In this document: one piece after another, positions 9,507 through 18,791 of the stretch
Position numbering within the stretch: the stretch's first letter is position 1
Layout of the letters: every line of letters starts with the position of its first letter
Origin: an uncultured Saprospiraceae bacterium
Lineage (GTDB): Bacteria; Bacteroidota; Bacteroidia; Chitinophagales; Saprospiraceae
NCBI GenBank assembly: GCA_938007965.1
Contig: CALLMH010000006.1
Coordinates: 1-64,000 of the forward strand
Reading direction: 5' to 3'
DNA length: 64,000 bases
Program-made: the position numbers and the translations under genes
Notes under the pieces: generated by a model
The model's input: the letters and a program-made list of their open reading frames with translations, nothing else
Databases searched by the model: none
What the model was told of the DNA's origin: nothing

Positions 9507-10349
9507 ATGTCATTTAATAAAAATCAGAAAATCAATACTCCGCCCAATATGAGTAAGTACCTTGTGATTGGAGGAATCATTTTGTTTGTATTTCTCGCGC
9601 TTTCGAACACTACATTTTTGACCATCAAATCAGGACAGAAAGGCGTATTGTTTAAGAAGTTTTCAGGAGGACTCGAAAAAGATAAAGTATACGGTCAAGG
9701 ATTTCATGTCATAGCGCCATGGAACACCATGTTTATCTACGATGTAAAAACCAATGAAGACTTCGAAGAGATGGAAGTTCTATCTAAGAATGGTCTGAGT
9801 ATAAATATAGATCTATCCTACCGATATTCGCCAGTAGCTGATAAGATAGGATACCTACACGATGAGATCGGTACGGATTACAATGGACGTATCATACAAC
9901 CAGAAATTCGATCAGCCACGAGGGAGGTTATCGGACAGTATAATCCTGAAGAACTATACTCTACAAAGAGAGAAGCAATCCAACAGGAGATCTTTGATAA
10001 GACAAAAAAGTCTATCGCTGAGAAATACATCGAGTTGGATGCCATCCTTATACGATCGGTAGCTCTTCCTATAAAACTTAGAGAGGCGATCGAGCAGAAG
10101 CTTGAAGAAGAACAACTATCTCTTCAGTATCAGTATAAAATTGATAGAGAGAGACAAGAGGCGGAGAGAAGAATCATCGAGGCACAAGCAAAAGCAGATG
10201 CCAATAAAATCCTAAATGCTTCACTTACAGATAAGATTCTAAGGGATAAAGGAATCGAAGCTACACTTGAGCTTGCCGGATCACCTAATGCTAAGGTCGT
10301 AGTCGTCGGCGGAGGAGGAGATGGCTTACCATTGATACTTAATAATTAA
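9507..10349 (+). CDS. SPFH/band 7 (prohibitin-type) membrane protein
   Basis: A 280-residue protein with a single N-terminal membrane anchor (residues 16-37) and then a band 7 domain starting TIKSGQKGVLFKKFSGG. The stretch ending in AQAKADANKIL (about 200-240) is the usual helical, Glu/Arg/Ala-rich tail that drives ring assembly. The DLSYRYSP strand and the EIRSATREVIGQY segment match prohibitin-like proteins. These form large membrane rings that organise lipid microdomains and often sequester proteases such as FtsH. No partner gene is adjacent; it ends at its own terminator. Confidence 0.88.
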   Translation: MSFNKNQKINTPPNMSKYLVIGGIILFVFLALSNTTFLTIKSGQKGVLFKKFSGGLEKDKVYGQGFHVIAPWNTMFIYDVKTNEDFEEMEVLSKNGLSINIDLSYRYSPVADKIGYLHDEIGTDYNGRIIQPEIRSATREVIGQYNPEELYSTKREAIQQEIFDKTKKSIAEKYIELDAILIRSVALPIKLREAIEQKLEEEQLSLQYQYKIDRERQEAERRIIEAQAKADANKILNASLTDKILRDKGIEATLELAGSPNAKVVVVGGGGDGLPLILNN

Positions 10350-10377
10350 GATATTAGCACACATATAGAATTATTAG

Positions 10378-10411
10378 AAACCTGACAGATTGATTTCTGT
10401 TGGGTTTTTGT
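10378..10411 (+). terminator. Terminator after the SPFH gene
   Basis: AACCTGACAGA pairs with TCTGTTGGGTT (one G-T pair) around TTGATT, followed by TTTGTTTTTG. It has the same loop sequence as the glnN terminator. Confidence 0.75.
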
Positions 10412-10494
10412 TTTTGACAAATAGTGGAGAGGCTCATCAATATTCACTATAGAATATAATTTAGATGAAGAACTACTTTCCTATCTCTTTCTAT

Positions 10495-10502
10495 TACATT
10501 TG
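10495..10502 (+). promoter_or_regulatory. Possible -7 element of ligA
   Basis: TACATTTG matches the bacteroidotal -7 consensus TAnnTTTG and lies 22 bases before the ATG. No good -33 TTG is seen at the right distance, so support is partial. Confidence 0.4.
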
Positions 10503-10523
10503 CTAATACAAAATAGGTAGCAA

Positions 10524-12647
10524 ATGCATTCTCCACAAGCACAAAAGAGATTTTACGAATTGTCCAAACAGATGCTGGCTTCTGAGCAAGTATCTCCCTT
10601 AGATATAGGGTCACTGAGAGAACTCCTGAAGTATCACGAATGGAAATATTATGTCCAGAATCAACCAGTGGTCTCGGATTATGAGTATGATCAATTATAT
10701 AAAAAGCTGGAAGCGATAGAGTATGCACATCCTGATCTGATAACGCTGGACTCGCCGACACAGAGAGTAGCAAGTGACCTAAATGAAGACGTACCACCAG
10801 TTGCTCACACGGTACCGATGCTGTCACTAGGTAATTCTTACAATGCGGAAGATCTCAAAGATTTTGACAAACAAATCAAAAAACTGTGTGAGTTAGAAGC
10901 CGATGTAGATATAGAATACTGTATTGAGCCTAAGTTCGATGGAGGAAGTATAGCATTGGTCTACGAAAATGATTATCTAGTCCGTGGAGCTACGAGAGGA
11001 AACGGTACAAAAGGGGAGGAGATGACGACGAATGCCAAGGCGATGCCTTCTATACCGCTCAAGGCAGCATTCTCTAAACTTGGCATCTTCAAGGCAGAAT
11101 TGAGAGGCGAAGCACTGATAAGAAAAGACATATTCGATAAGGTAAATATCTCTAGACAAAAAGAAGGTAAGGTACTCTTTGCCAATCCTAGGAACGCTGC
11201 TACGGGAGGACTAAGAACCAAAGATGCGAATGAAACCAGAAGAAGAGGATTGGAAGCTTTTATATTTCAATTAGGCTATGCTGTAGATTCTGCAGGAAAC
11301 GATATGTTGCCAAATCTCAGAACTCATGACAAAGGAATAGAGACATTAGGCGAGTTGGGCTTCAAGATACCGACCATAGAGCGGAAAGTTGTAAGTTCTA
11401 TCCAAGGGGCGATAGATTTTTGCAGAGATTGGGAGGAAAAGAGAGATGATTACCATTACGAAATTGACGGAATGGTCGTGAAGGTAAATAGTTTAGATAT
11501 GCAGGAAAGATGCGGCTATACCTCTCATCATCCAAGATGGGCTATCGCATACAAGTTCAAAGCGAAGCAAGCGACGACCAAGATGATCAATATAGAATAT
11601 CAAGTCGGTAAGGTAGGGTCTATTACTCCTGTGGCTAAGTTAGATCCGGTGCATATCGCAGGTGTGACAGTCTCATCAGTATCTCTGCACAATGAAGAAT
11701 TCATAGTCGGTAAAGACCTAAGGATAGGAGATACCGTGGTGGTAGAGCGAGCTGGTGATGTGATTCCGTATATCGTCAAATCCCTTGAAGAGCTAAGAGA
11801 TGGTTCGGAGTTGCCTCCAAAGTTTCCTGAGTTCTGTCCGATAAATATGACGGACACTCCAGTACCCCTGATCAAGATAGAGACTGAAGCGGCTTGGCGA
11901 TGCCCTACTTGCGTATGCGGAGCCCAAGAATTACAAAAAATAATCTTTCATGTATCCAAGGTAGCAATGGATATCGATGGTTTCGGAAAGTCTAATGTAG
12001 AGCGATTCCATGAAGAAGGTTGGTTACAAGATATTTCGGATGTGTATAATCTAGATTATGATCAGATTGCAAGATTGGATGGATTTGGACGGAGAAGTGC
12101 TGATAAATTGGAGTCCAGTATCAACAAGGCGAAGGAGAATCCGATCTCTAAGCTACTTCATTCGCTTTCCATACATCACTTGGGCAAAAAAGCATCGAAA
12201 TTAATCGCCCAAGAAATAAATCATGTGCTTGATCTGCGAGAATGGAACGAAGAAAAATTCACAAATATAAAAGATATAGGCCCTGTCGTAGCTAAGAATG
12301 TGATCGAGTATTTCTCTAATCCCGTCAATATAAGAATGTTAGAAAGGCTAGAATCATATGGAGTAAATCTGAACCAAACAGAAGAAGATAAACCACTTCA
12401 GATTGCCGAAGATGCTCCATTGGCTGGCAAAACGATATTGTTCACAGGTTCACTACAGCGTATGGGCAGAAAACAAGCCCAAGAACTCGCAGCGAAGCAT
12501 GGAGCTAAGAATATATCTGCAGTGAGTAAAAACCTCGACATCTTGGTCGCTGGAGAAAAAGCTGGGTCAAAGTTGAAAAAGGCGGAAGCTCTGGGTTCCG
12601 TGCAGATTATGAGTGAGGATGCATTTATAGCATTGATAGGAGAGTAG
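10524..12647 (+). CDS. ligA: NAD-dependent DNA ligase
   Basis: Seals nicks during replication and repair using NAD. The 707 residues run as follows: Ia domain, adenylation domain with the nucleophile K137 in EPKFDGG, OB fold (about 345-425), zinc site (438-465), helix-hairpin-helix array (about 470-615) and a C-terminal BRCT domain starting near LAGKTILFTGS. The adenylation motifs are slightly variant (ATRGNG, GEEMT). The zinc site is unusual: C438 is followed by P-I-N where the family has CPxC, while the second cluster reads CPTCVC (460-465) with an extra cysteine at 463. Length and domain order are otherwise normal, and it is probably functional. Confidence 0.97.
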   Translation: MHSPQAQKRFYELSKQMLASEQVSPLDIGSLRELLKYHEWKYYVQNQPVVSDYEYDQLYKKLEAIEYAHPDLITLDSPTQRVASDLNEDVPPVAHTVPMLSLGNSYNAEDLKDFDKQIKKLCELEADVDIEYCIEPKFDGGSIALVYENDYLVRGATRGNGTKGEEMTTNAKAMPSIPLKAAFSKLGIFKAELRGEALIRKDIFDKVNISRQKEGKVLFANPRNAATGGLRTKDANETRRRGLEAFIFQLGYAVDSAGNDMLPNLRTHDKGIETLGELGFKIPTIERKVVSSIQGAIDFCRDWEEKRDDYHYEIDGMVVKVNSLDMQERCGYTSHHPRWAIAYKFKAKQATTKMINIEYQVGKVGSITPVAKLDPVHIAGVTVSSVSLHNEEFIVGKDLRIGDTVVVERAGDVIPYIVKSLEELRDGSELPPKFPEFCPINMTDTPVPLIKIETEAAWRCPTCVCGAQELQKIIFHVSKVAMDIDGFGKSNVERFHEEGWLQDISDVYNLDYDQIARLDGFGRRSADKLESSINKAKENPISKLLHSLSIHHLGKKASKLIAQEINHVLDLREWNEEKFTNIKDIGPVVAKNVIEYFSNPVNIRMLERLESYGVNLNQTEEDKPLQIAEDAPLAGKTILFTGSLQRMGRKQAQELAAKHGAKNISAVSKNLDILVAGEKAGSKLKKAEALGSVQIMSEDAFIALIGE

Positions 12648-12860
12648 ATTGCTAGTCTTTGGAGTATTTTGCATTGAGTAATCTTTTCAGAAGAAAGGCT
12701 GTCATAGTCTAATGAATAATAGGATATTCTTTATTTCGGAATGTCCCTGACGATCCTAACTCGTACATATAATCGAGCATCAATAATTTAAACAAAAACA
12801 AGTCGGGAGATTTAGAAACATATTCGTTATTTTCGGATATCCCCAAATCTGAAAATCATA

Positions 12861-15800
12861 TTAAAAAGTAGCCTTGACCTGCGCACGAGCGATGTGTACA
12901 GTCGGGGCGTCTCCTGTTTTTCTGCCTTCGTAGCTTATATTTAGATCTATATTACTAGAAAGTCGCTTGGTGAATAGTGTGTTCCATATAAAGTTCTGCC
13001 CATTCTTTAATCCATCAAGAAGATCGAATTCTATAGGACTATTGGGAGCTACATCTGTGGTGACTCTGACATAACTCAGGGAGAGGTTGAGATTAGCATT
13101 CGAAGCTTGACGGTAAGTAGTAGCAATGGTGATATCTTGACTATTAGCGACTTCCTCTGATAATATTTGCTGTTTTCTACGATCGTAAGCATATTCTAGA
13201 TTGATCCTAAAGTCACCACTTGGTCGATAACTAATCTCAGGATTTATAGAATAGAAATCGATATCTAGATTTCGGCTAGGGTCTATGATGGAGACATAGT
13301 TCCGGCTGCCATTTTTCAGGTTTAATATAAGGTCTGCGGATTTCATCAATCTCACTCTAGATCTGAAGAAATTTTCATTGAGGCCTCTTCTCTCTCTACC
13401 AGAGATTTGGGTAAATACATTGTCTGTCATCTTATTACCCACCTGAAAATCAAAAATCGGATTTCCTCTGTTGACAAATAATGTATTACTAATGAGAGAA
13501 TTATAGCTGACAAGGTTACTATCTTGAGCACTAAAATTTAGAAAAGTGCTCTCTTGGCTGGTACCATTGTCCTCCACTTTTTTAGCGATCCGATAGGTAC
13601 TGATGGTAGATAGTCGTGATAGTAACTTTTCTGCGAACCCGACTTCTTTCTTTTTTCTAGTACTTTTATTTGCCTCATTGTCGGCTCTTCGTTTCTTTTT
13701 TCTTCTTGTCGAGAAGAACTTTTTTGGTTCTATTCTCAGGCTTTGAGTCAGGCTTTGATTATTAGTCGTGATGAATTCATTGTTGATCAATGATAGTCGG
13801 ATGTAATCTCCTGTGCCTAGATCGGGAGCATATCTGAAGTTATTATTGACGAGTACTGAGTCAGCATTACCGATGTAGATATAATCGCCTTGACCGGCTT
13901 CTACTTTTTCATAGAAGTATTCTATTTTGGGTTCTTGACCAGAGTTGATGAGATAGTTCGTATTGGTAAGAAATAGTCCGTCCCAGGCTTGGAGGTTATG
14001 ATCTAGTCTTCCTATAAGCGTTCGCTTACTTTGGCTTGTATTTGGGAGTAGCTCTTCTCTTATTACGTCAAAATCTCTAATACCGAAATTAAAACTTAGA
14101 GCATGCTTTGGCGATATAGTCCATTTGGCAGATGTATTGACTTCGTCAGTTATGATGCTTTCTACGAGTTGGTCCACTTCTGGAAAGAAATCTTTTCTAC
14201 TCATATATTGGAGCTTGTAGTGCAGCTTATTATCCTCATTATTTTGAAGGAATGCACGATAGATATCAAATGAAAAACTACTATTTAATAAATCCATGGA
14301 TCCGATTGATGCAGATCTCTTATTGGTCTCATTTTCATAAATTCCTCCTAATCTTAGTTTTGATTTTTTTGAAATTACTTGTGATACTTCTACTTTAGGT
14401 CTTCGGAATAGGGTCGTCTCATTAAATCCTTCACTGGATAGATAATCTATCTTGCCAATAATTTCTAATCCATATTTCCTATAGTTGAGATTTGCACTAT
14501 GATTTATACCTCGGTAGATTCCATTGAGTTGGGTATTATCTTCTACGTCTAGTATTTTTACTTTGTATTGTATTTCCATTGAATCTCTAATGCCTACACC
14601 AACTGCTGATTCGATGAGGTTTTGATTTCCACTGATGGTTTGACCCTGTATGTTCCAGTCCCTATTAAACTCAGCACTTCTGTAGGGGTTCAGAGGTACA
14701 TAATCCTGATTGACCAGTTCTAGTTTATTATCAGTGAATAGATTCACTTTTCGCTTTTCATTTAGACTCACGACATGATCGTAAGAGACGACAGCGGCAT
14801 ATCCTACGTTATTGTCATTTCCGATCTCGGCGAACCGATTGATGTCGGTATTACTAAGTGATATTTCAGTACCTATATTTATATTTTCTCTTGGTCTTAG
14901 CTTCGCACCAAAGCTCAATATTTGCTTTTTTTCAGGAGGTGTGATCGAAGTAAATGGTTCATAGATTCCATTTCCTGGGCCGACATACTTATATACACGA
15001 CCATTGACTAGGCTATTGTCATCTATTATATATCTCCCCATTCCCTCAGGTACTTCTGAGAAAGATGCAACATAAAGGGGCTCATTCGTATCCGAACTAT
15101 ACTCTAAGAAAAACGGATCAGAATCCCCATCTATTACATCGGGATTAAGCCTATATCTCACTTGCCCTGGTATAAATATAGTATCGGCCAATTGTCTAAT
15201 GGACGAGACACGGGCACCTTGTATATCATCACCAGTCATCTGAAGTAGACGTATATCTGCGCTATCGAGGACTATATCACCCGTTGCTGATTTACTGTCT
15301 TGCTCATTGTAGAAGTTGAAATTGAGGTCATATTTTGGGGTGTTATAGTAGAGGTTTGTAGCATATACAGACCGTAGATAGTTGTTGGTTCTGTATTCGT
15401 ATTCTACTATTATTCTAGTTTCATTAGCGATCAGTCGATTTGGTGTAAATGAGACTTCCGCTCGGTTATAATCTATGATGTAGTCATAATCTAATCCCCG
15501 TTCGAGGAGCTGGCCATCAAGGTATACTTTCTCAGAGCCAGAGAGTACGATCAAGAATCGCTCACCATTGCTTCCCGTGAGTTTGTATGGTCCTTGGTTG
15601 CCCTCTTTGGTATCCAGTATTTGTCGTGCAAATTTTCCCCTTGATATCGCAAAACTGCCGTTGCTATTAAGACTCTTGTTTTTACCAAATTCATAAGTAT
15701 TTGACCCAGATAGGCCTTTTAGTTTTTTGAAGTAATTGATAAAGTAGCTTTTCGGTTTTTCAAGGTTATAGTCTCCCGCTATGATACTTGTCTTCTCTCT

Positions 15801-16424
15801 ACTTACTTTGATGAATACTCGATCAAAATCTTGAATCAGTTGTGTATTTCCTTCGGGTTGGATAGGAATATTGTCATCAGAAATCGCTGCGACTACTTTT
15901 ATTTTGTTTCCGAGATCGCCAGCTAGCTGCAGATTGAAGTTAGAGTTGAGCACGAGACTCTGACTATTTCCCACCGAAAATCCTCTAGAAAAAGAGCCAT
16001 TATAATCGAGTCCTTTTGCGTCTATTATATCTTTTCCTTTTGGAGAAAAGCTGTAATCAGATCCTATATATATGGCACGGTCTTCCTCTTTCATCATCGT
16101 GGAGTCTAGATGAAAATATTCTTTTTCTACATCAAAGGGAAGTACACGATAGCGAATGGTTATGTTAGTATTCTTGATAGAGCCGCACACAGCTGGGGAG
16201 AATTCGATGGTATTATTATCGACCGTATATTTTGAAACCATATTTCCATTGCGATCTTTGATCTGTACACTTTTAGGAGCTATGGTGAGCGAGTCTATCT
16301 TTACTTTACAATCTTGGACTACGAGATTTATATTTCGAACACCATTTAGTACTATATCCTGTGCTACTGTACTAGGCGTACAAGTAAAAAGGATCAATAT
16401 TATAGGTATGACGATTCTAAACAT
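12861..16424 (-). CDS. Large outer-membrane beta-barrel protein, function unknown
   Basis: The frame is open to 16523, but the ATG at 16424 is chosen because it opens a signal peptide (MFRIVIPIILILF, ending near TVAQ). The mature part of about 1165 residues starts with a beta-rich module, followed by the segment SFSRGFSVGNSQSLVLNSNF and AAISDDNIPIQPEGNTQ, a block I recognise from conserved Bacteroidota envelope proteins without assigned function. The C-terminal two thirds alternates polar and hydrophobic residues like a large barrel and ends in a terminal Phe (VKATF), a usual barrel signature. Residues near 925-950 form a Lys/Arg-rich patch (RRKKKRR). No TonB box or plug domain is evident. 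It is convergent with ligA. Confidence 0.7.
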   Translation of the reverse strand: MFRIVIPIILILFTCTPSTVAQDIVLNGVRNINLVVQDCKVKIDSLTIAPKSVQIKDRNGNMVSKYTVDNNTIEFSPAVCGSIKNTNITIRYRVLPFDVEKEYFHLDSTMMKEEDRAIYIGSDYSFSPKGKDIIDAKGLDYNGSFSRGFSVGNSQSLVLNSNFNLQLAGDLGNKIKVVAAISDDNIPIQPEGNTQLIQDFDRVFIKVSREKTSIIAGDYNLEKPKSYFINYFKKLKGLSGSNTYEFGKNKSLNSNGSFAISRGKFARQILDTKEGNQGPYKLTGSNGERFLIVLSGSEKVYLDGQLLERGLDYDYIIDYNRAEVSFTPNRLIANETRIIVEYEYRTNNYLRSVYATNLYYNTPKYDLNFNFYNEQDSKSATGDIVLDSADIRLLQMTGDDIQGARVSSIRQLADTIFIPGQVRYRLNPDVIDGDSDPFFLEYSSDTNEPLYVASFSEVPEGMGRYIIDDNSLVNGRVYKYVGPGNGIYEPFTSITPPEKKQILSFGAKLRPRENINIGTEISLSNTDINRFAEIGNDNNVGYAAVVSYDHVVSLNEKRKVNLFTDNKLELVNQDYVPLNPYRSAEFNRDWNIQGQTISGNQNLIESAVGVGIRDSMEIQYKVKILDVEDNTQLNGIYRGINHSANLNYRKYGLEIIGKIDYLSSEGFNETTLFRRPKVEVSQVISKKSKLRLGGIYENETNKRSASIGSMDLLNSSFSFDIYRAFLQNNEDNKLHYKLQYMSRKDFFPEVDQLVESIITDEVNTSAKWTISPKHALSFNFGIRDFDVIREELLPNTSQSKRTLIGRLDHNLQAWDGLFLTNTNYLINSGQEPKIEYFYEKVEAGQGDYIYIGNADSVLVNNNFRYAPDLGTGDYIRLSLINNEFITTNNQSLTQSLRIEPKKFFSTRRKKKRRADNEANKSTRKKKEVGFAEKLLSRLSTISTYRIAKKVEDNGTSQESTFLNFSAQDSNLVSYNSLISNTLFVNRGNPIFDFQVGNKMTDNVFTQISGRERRGLNENFFRSRVRLMKSADLILNLKNGSRNYVSIIDPSRNLDIDFYSINPEISYRPSGDFRINLEYAYDRRKQQILSEEVANSQDITIATTYRQASNANLNLSLSYVRVTTDVAPNSPIEFDLLDGLKNGQNFIWNTLFTKRLSSNIDLNISYEGRKTGDAPTVHIARAQVKATF

Positions 16425-16756
16425 ATATCGGCATGGTCGATTTGATGACCATAACTGTACTGCAAATATAAAAGCTATTACTAGCAAACGGGAATCATCG
16501 CTATCTGAGTATAAATAGACCAAATAGAAAGCGGATATAGCATGGAATTGTCATTTGCACATAAACACTATGTATGTGCTGCCAATAATTCTAAAAAAAC
16601 GATCAGCTATGTGACGATTCTATTAAAGTGTATTATATGAATCCGAAGCGAAAATATTATAGCAAAGTGCATTTTGTCAGCTACACATATATAAATTGTG
16701 TATAAACGGTTACGAAATTAATCTCTACCTTTGTACAAATATGAAAAATTCTTAAT
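16425..16756. other. Divergent intergenic region
   Basis: Separates the outer-membrane protein gene (minus) from the methyltransferase gene (plus). It contains a 7-bp hairpin, GCACATA (16557-16563) with TATGTGC (16573-16579), and a -7-like element near the right end. Nothing else is recognisable. Confidence 0.4.
16726..16733 (+). promoter_or_regulatory. Possible -7 element of the methyltransferase gene
   Basis: TACCTTTG matches TAnnTTTG and sits 23 bases before the ATG. The nearest TTG (16696-16698) is 27 bases upstream, longer than usual, so the -33 box is uncertain. Confidence 0.45.
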
Positions 16757-17524
16757 ATGAAAATTCTTCAAACAGCCGAAAGAGTATCACATGAGGATAT
16801 GTCAGATAATTATGTGTTCCAACGGTCACTACTAGCGTACCTAGAGGCGGCAAAAATGGTGTCAGGTGATGTCCTAGAGATAGGCGCTGGAGAAGGATAT
16901 GGAATCAAACACATAGCCCCCAAAGCGGATAAATACCTTACACTAGACAAGCATCCTGTACATATCGACCCTCAATATACAAACGTATCTTTTAAGCAGA
17001 TGAATATTCCACCACTGATGGGAATCGAGGACAACAGCTTTGATTTTGTGGTAAGTTTTCAAGTGATAGAGCACATAGAAGCGGATGATAAATATGTATC
17101 AGAAATCCATAGGGTACTTAGACCAGGAGGTAAATTTATAGTCACGACTCCTAATAAGAAAATGAGTATCACACGTAACCCATGGCATGTAAGAGAGTAC
17201 ACGATCGAGGAATTGGTGAAGCTCCTAGGCAACAGTTTTTCTCGAGTGGATGCAAAGGGAGTATTCGGGAATAAAAAAATAATGGAATACTATAATAAGA
17301 ATAAAGCTTCTGTACGTAAAATCACAAAATTCGATATTTTCGATTTGCAGCACAAATTACCGCGGCAGATACTACAAATTCCCTACGATATTCTGAATCG
17401 AATGAATCGTAAGAAGTTATTAAATCAGAACAATAATCTCGTCTCAGATATTCATTATGAAGATTACTCGATTAGTGAGGCAAAAGAGGGATGTTTTGAT
17501 CTTTTCTATATCGCAACAAAATGA
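16757..17524 (+). CDS. Class I SAM-dependent methyltransferase
   Basis: 255 residues. Motif I is VLEIGAGEGYG (about 36-46), the post-I acidic residue is in TLDKHP, and the SAM-binding core continues with FDFVVSFQVIEHI and VLRPGGKFIVTTPN, the classic Methyltransf_11 arrangement. The C-terminal 90 residues are basic and likely hold substrate specificity. The next gene, 46 bases downstream on the same strand, is an O-antigen-ligase-like membrane protein, so a sugar, lipid or quinone-type small-molecule substrate is conceivable, but the substrate cannot be read from sequence. Confidence 0.8.
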   Translation: MKILQTAERVSHEDMSDNYVFQRSLLAYLEAAKMVSGDVLEIGAGEGYGIKHIAPKADKYLTLDKHPVHIDPQYTNVSFKQMNIPPLMGIEDNSFDFVVSFQVIEHIEADDKYVSEIHRVLRPGGKFIVTTPNKKMSITRNPWHVREYTIEELVKLLGNSFSRVDAKGVFGNKKIMEYYNKNKASVRKITKFDIFDLQHKLPRQILQIPYDILNRMNRKKLLNQNNNLVSDIHYEDYSISEAKEGCFDLFYIATK

Positions 17525-17570
17525 AATAGGTAGTTAATCAGTTATACTACCAAACTATCTTACTTTTCTA

Positions 17571-18776
17571 TTGGTGATAAAAAAATACTTTCTCTGGATC
17601 TCAATGATCTTCGTGATTTCCTTAATCTACTCTCGCTTCATGGTGTCTGTAGCTATGATCTTGGTGGTCATATTAGCGATTATGAAAGCGAAAGAAGATT
17701 ATCGATTTAGTGTTATTTCTTTTGCAAAGGATCTTCCTTATTCTGGATTATTATTGGTTTTTGGAGTGATTCTTCTATCTGGTATCAATAGTGCAGATAG
17801 CGGTGCATGGATGAAGGAGGTAAAAATCAAATTGCCCTTTCTTATTCTTCCAGTCGCGTATTACATATTACGGCCTGTAGATCAAAAAACACATCGATTG
17901 ATACACTATTCCCTTATAGGGGTCATCTTGGTGAGTTCTATACAGGTGATCAGTAATTTTATATTTGATTATGAAGCTATAAGTAGTGGGATCAATAAGG
18001 GGAAATCTATCCCTACACCGATTGATCACATTCATTACAGTATTATTCTAGCTTATGCTACAGTATCTTGCTTCGTATATAGTGCCTTGGAGAATAGTAA
18101 AAAATGGAAAGTTATCCTTTTTTTAGTTGGAGTATATCTATTTGGATATTGCCACTTTCTCTCAGTCCGTACAGGTTTAGCATTGTGCTATGCTGGGATT
18201 GGGATTACCTTGATTTGGTACGTTATCACTCGGAAGAAATATCTCTTCGGATTTGTGACGGCGATGGGTATTATGACGCTACCGTTTGTAGCATATTATA
18301 CGGTCCAGCCATTTCACAATAAGGTACAGTATATGATGTGGGACATAGAACAGTTTCAAAAAGGGAATGGAAACAACTACTCAGATTCCGAAAGATTGAT
18401 GTCATATGAAATTGCATTCGATATGATAAAAGAAGCGCCAATAGTAGGCCACGGTATTGGAGACCTCAGACCACTCATTACTCAGAAACATAAAGAAAAA
18501 TATGGGGACAAAGAGAAGTATATCTATCCCCATAATCAGTATTTATATATACTTACTGCAGTCGGAGTATTAGGAGCTTTGGTTTTCTTTTTTGGCTTGT
18601 TTTGTCCGATATTTTTTGCTGAGAAAAGAAACATATTTTTAGTCATCACCTTCATAATGATTATATTTTCTTTTCTGGTAGAGAATACCATTCAGCGGGC
18701 GATAATTACAGCTTTCTTCTTGTTTTTTATCTTATTGAATCTGAGTGTAAAATTTGAAATCGACGAAAAAAGATAA
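17571..18776 (+). CDS. O-antigen ligase/polymerase-like membrane protein
   Basis: A 401-residue polytopic protein with about ten membrane helices. A large periplasmic loop around residues 255-325 carries the Wzy_C/WaaL signature: SERLMSYEIAFDMIKEAPIVGHGIGD followed by YPHNQYLYILT, which I split here as SERLMSYEIAFD and GHGIG with PHNQYL. This family transfers or polymerises lipid-linked glycans at the periplasmic face. The start is not an ATG: TTG at 17571 or GTG at 17574, with the first in-frame ATG only at 17604 inside the first helix. It probably shares a transcript with the upstream methyltransferase. Confidence 0.75.
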   Translation: MVIKKYFLWISMIFVISLIYSRFMVSVAMILVVILAIMKAKEDYRFSVISFAKDLPYSGLLLVFGVILLSGINSADSGAWMKEVKIKLPFLILPVAYYILRPVDQKTHRLIHYSLIGVILVSSIQVISNFIFDYEAISSGINKGKSIPTPIDHIHYSIILAYATVSCFVYSALENSKKWKVILFLVGVYLFGYCHFLSVRTGLALCYAGIGITLIWYVITRKKYLFGFVTAMGIMTLPFVAYYTVQPFHNKVQYMMWDIEQFQKGNGNNYSDSERLMSYEIAFDMIKEAPIVGHGIGDLRPLITQKHKEKYGDKEKYIYPHNQYLYILTAVGVLGALVFFFGLFCPIFFAEKRNIFLVITFIMIIFSFLVENTIQRAIITAFFLFFILLNLSVKFEIDEKR

Positions 18777-18791
18777 TACCGTAAGCTGTTT

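Noticed and set aside
16425-16523. 33-codon upstream extension of the large outer-membrane protein
   Set aside because: The signal peptide starts at the ATG at 16424.
16557-16579. Hairpin GCACATA/TATGTGC as operator or RNA
   Set aside because: Only 7 bp with no companion sites; kept as a note in the region entry.
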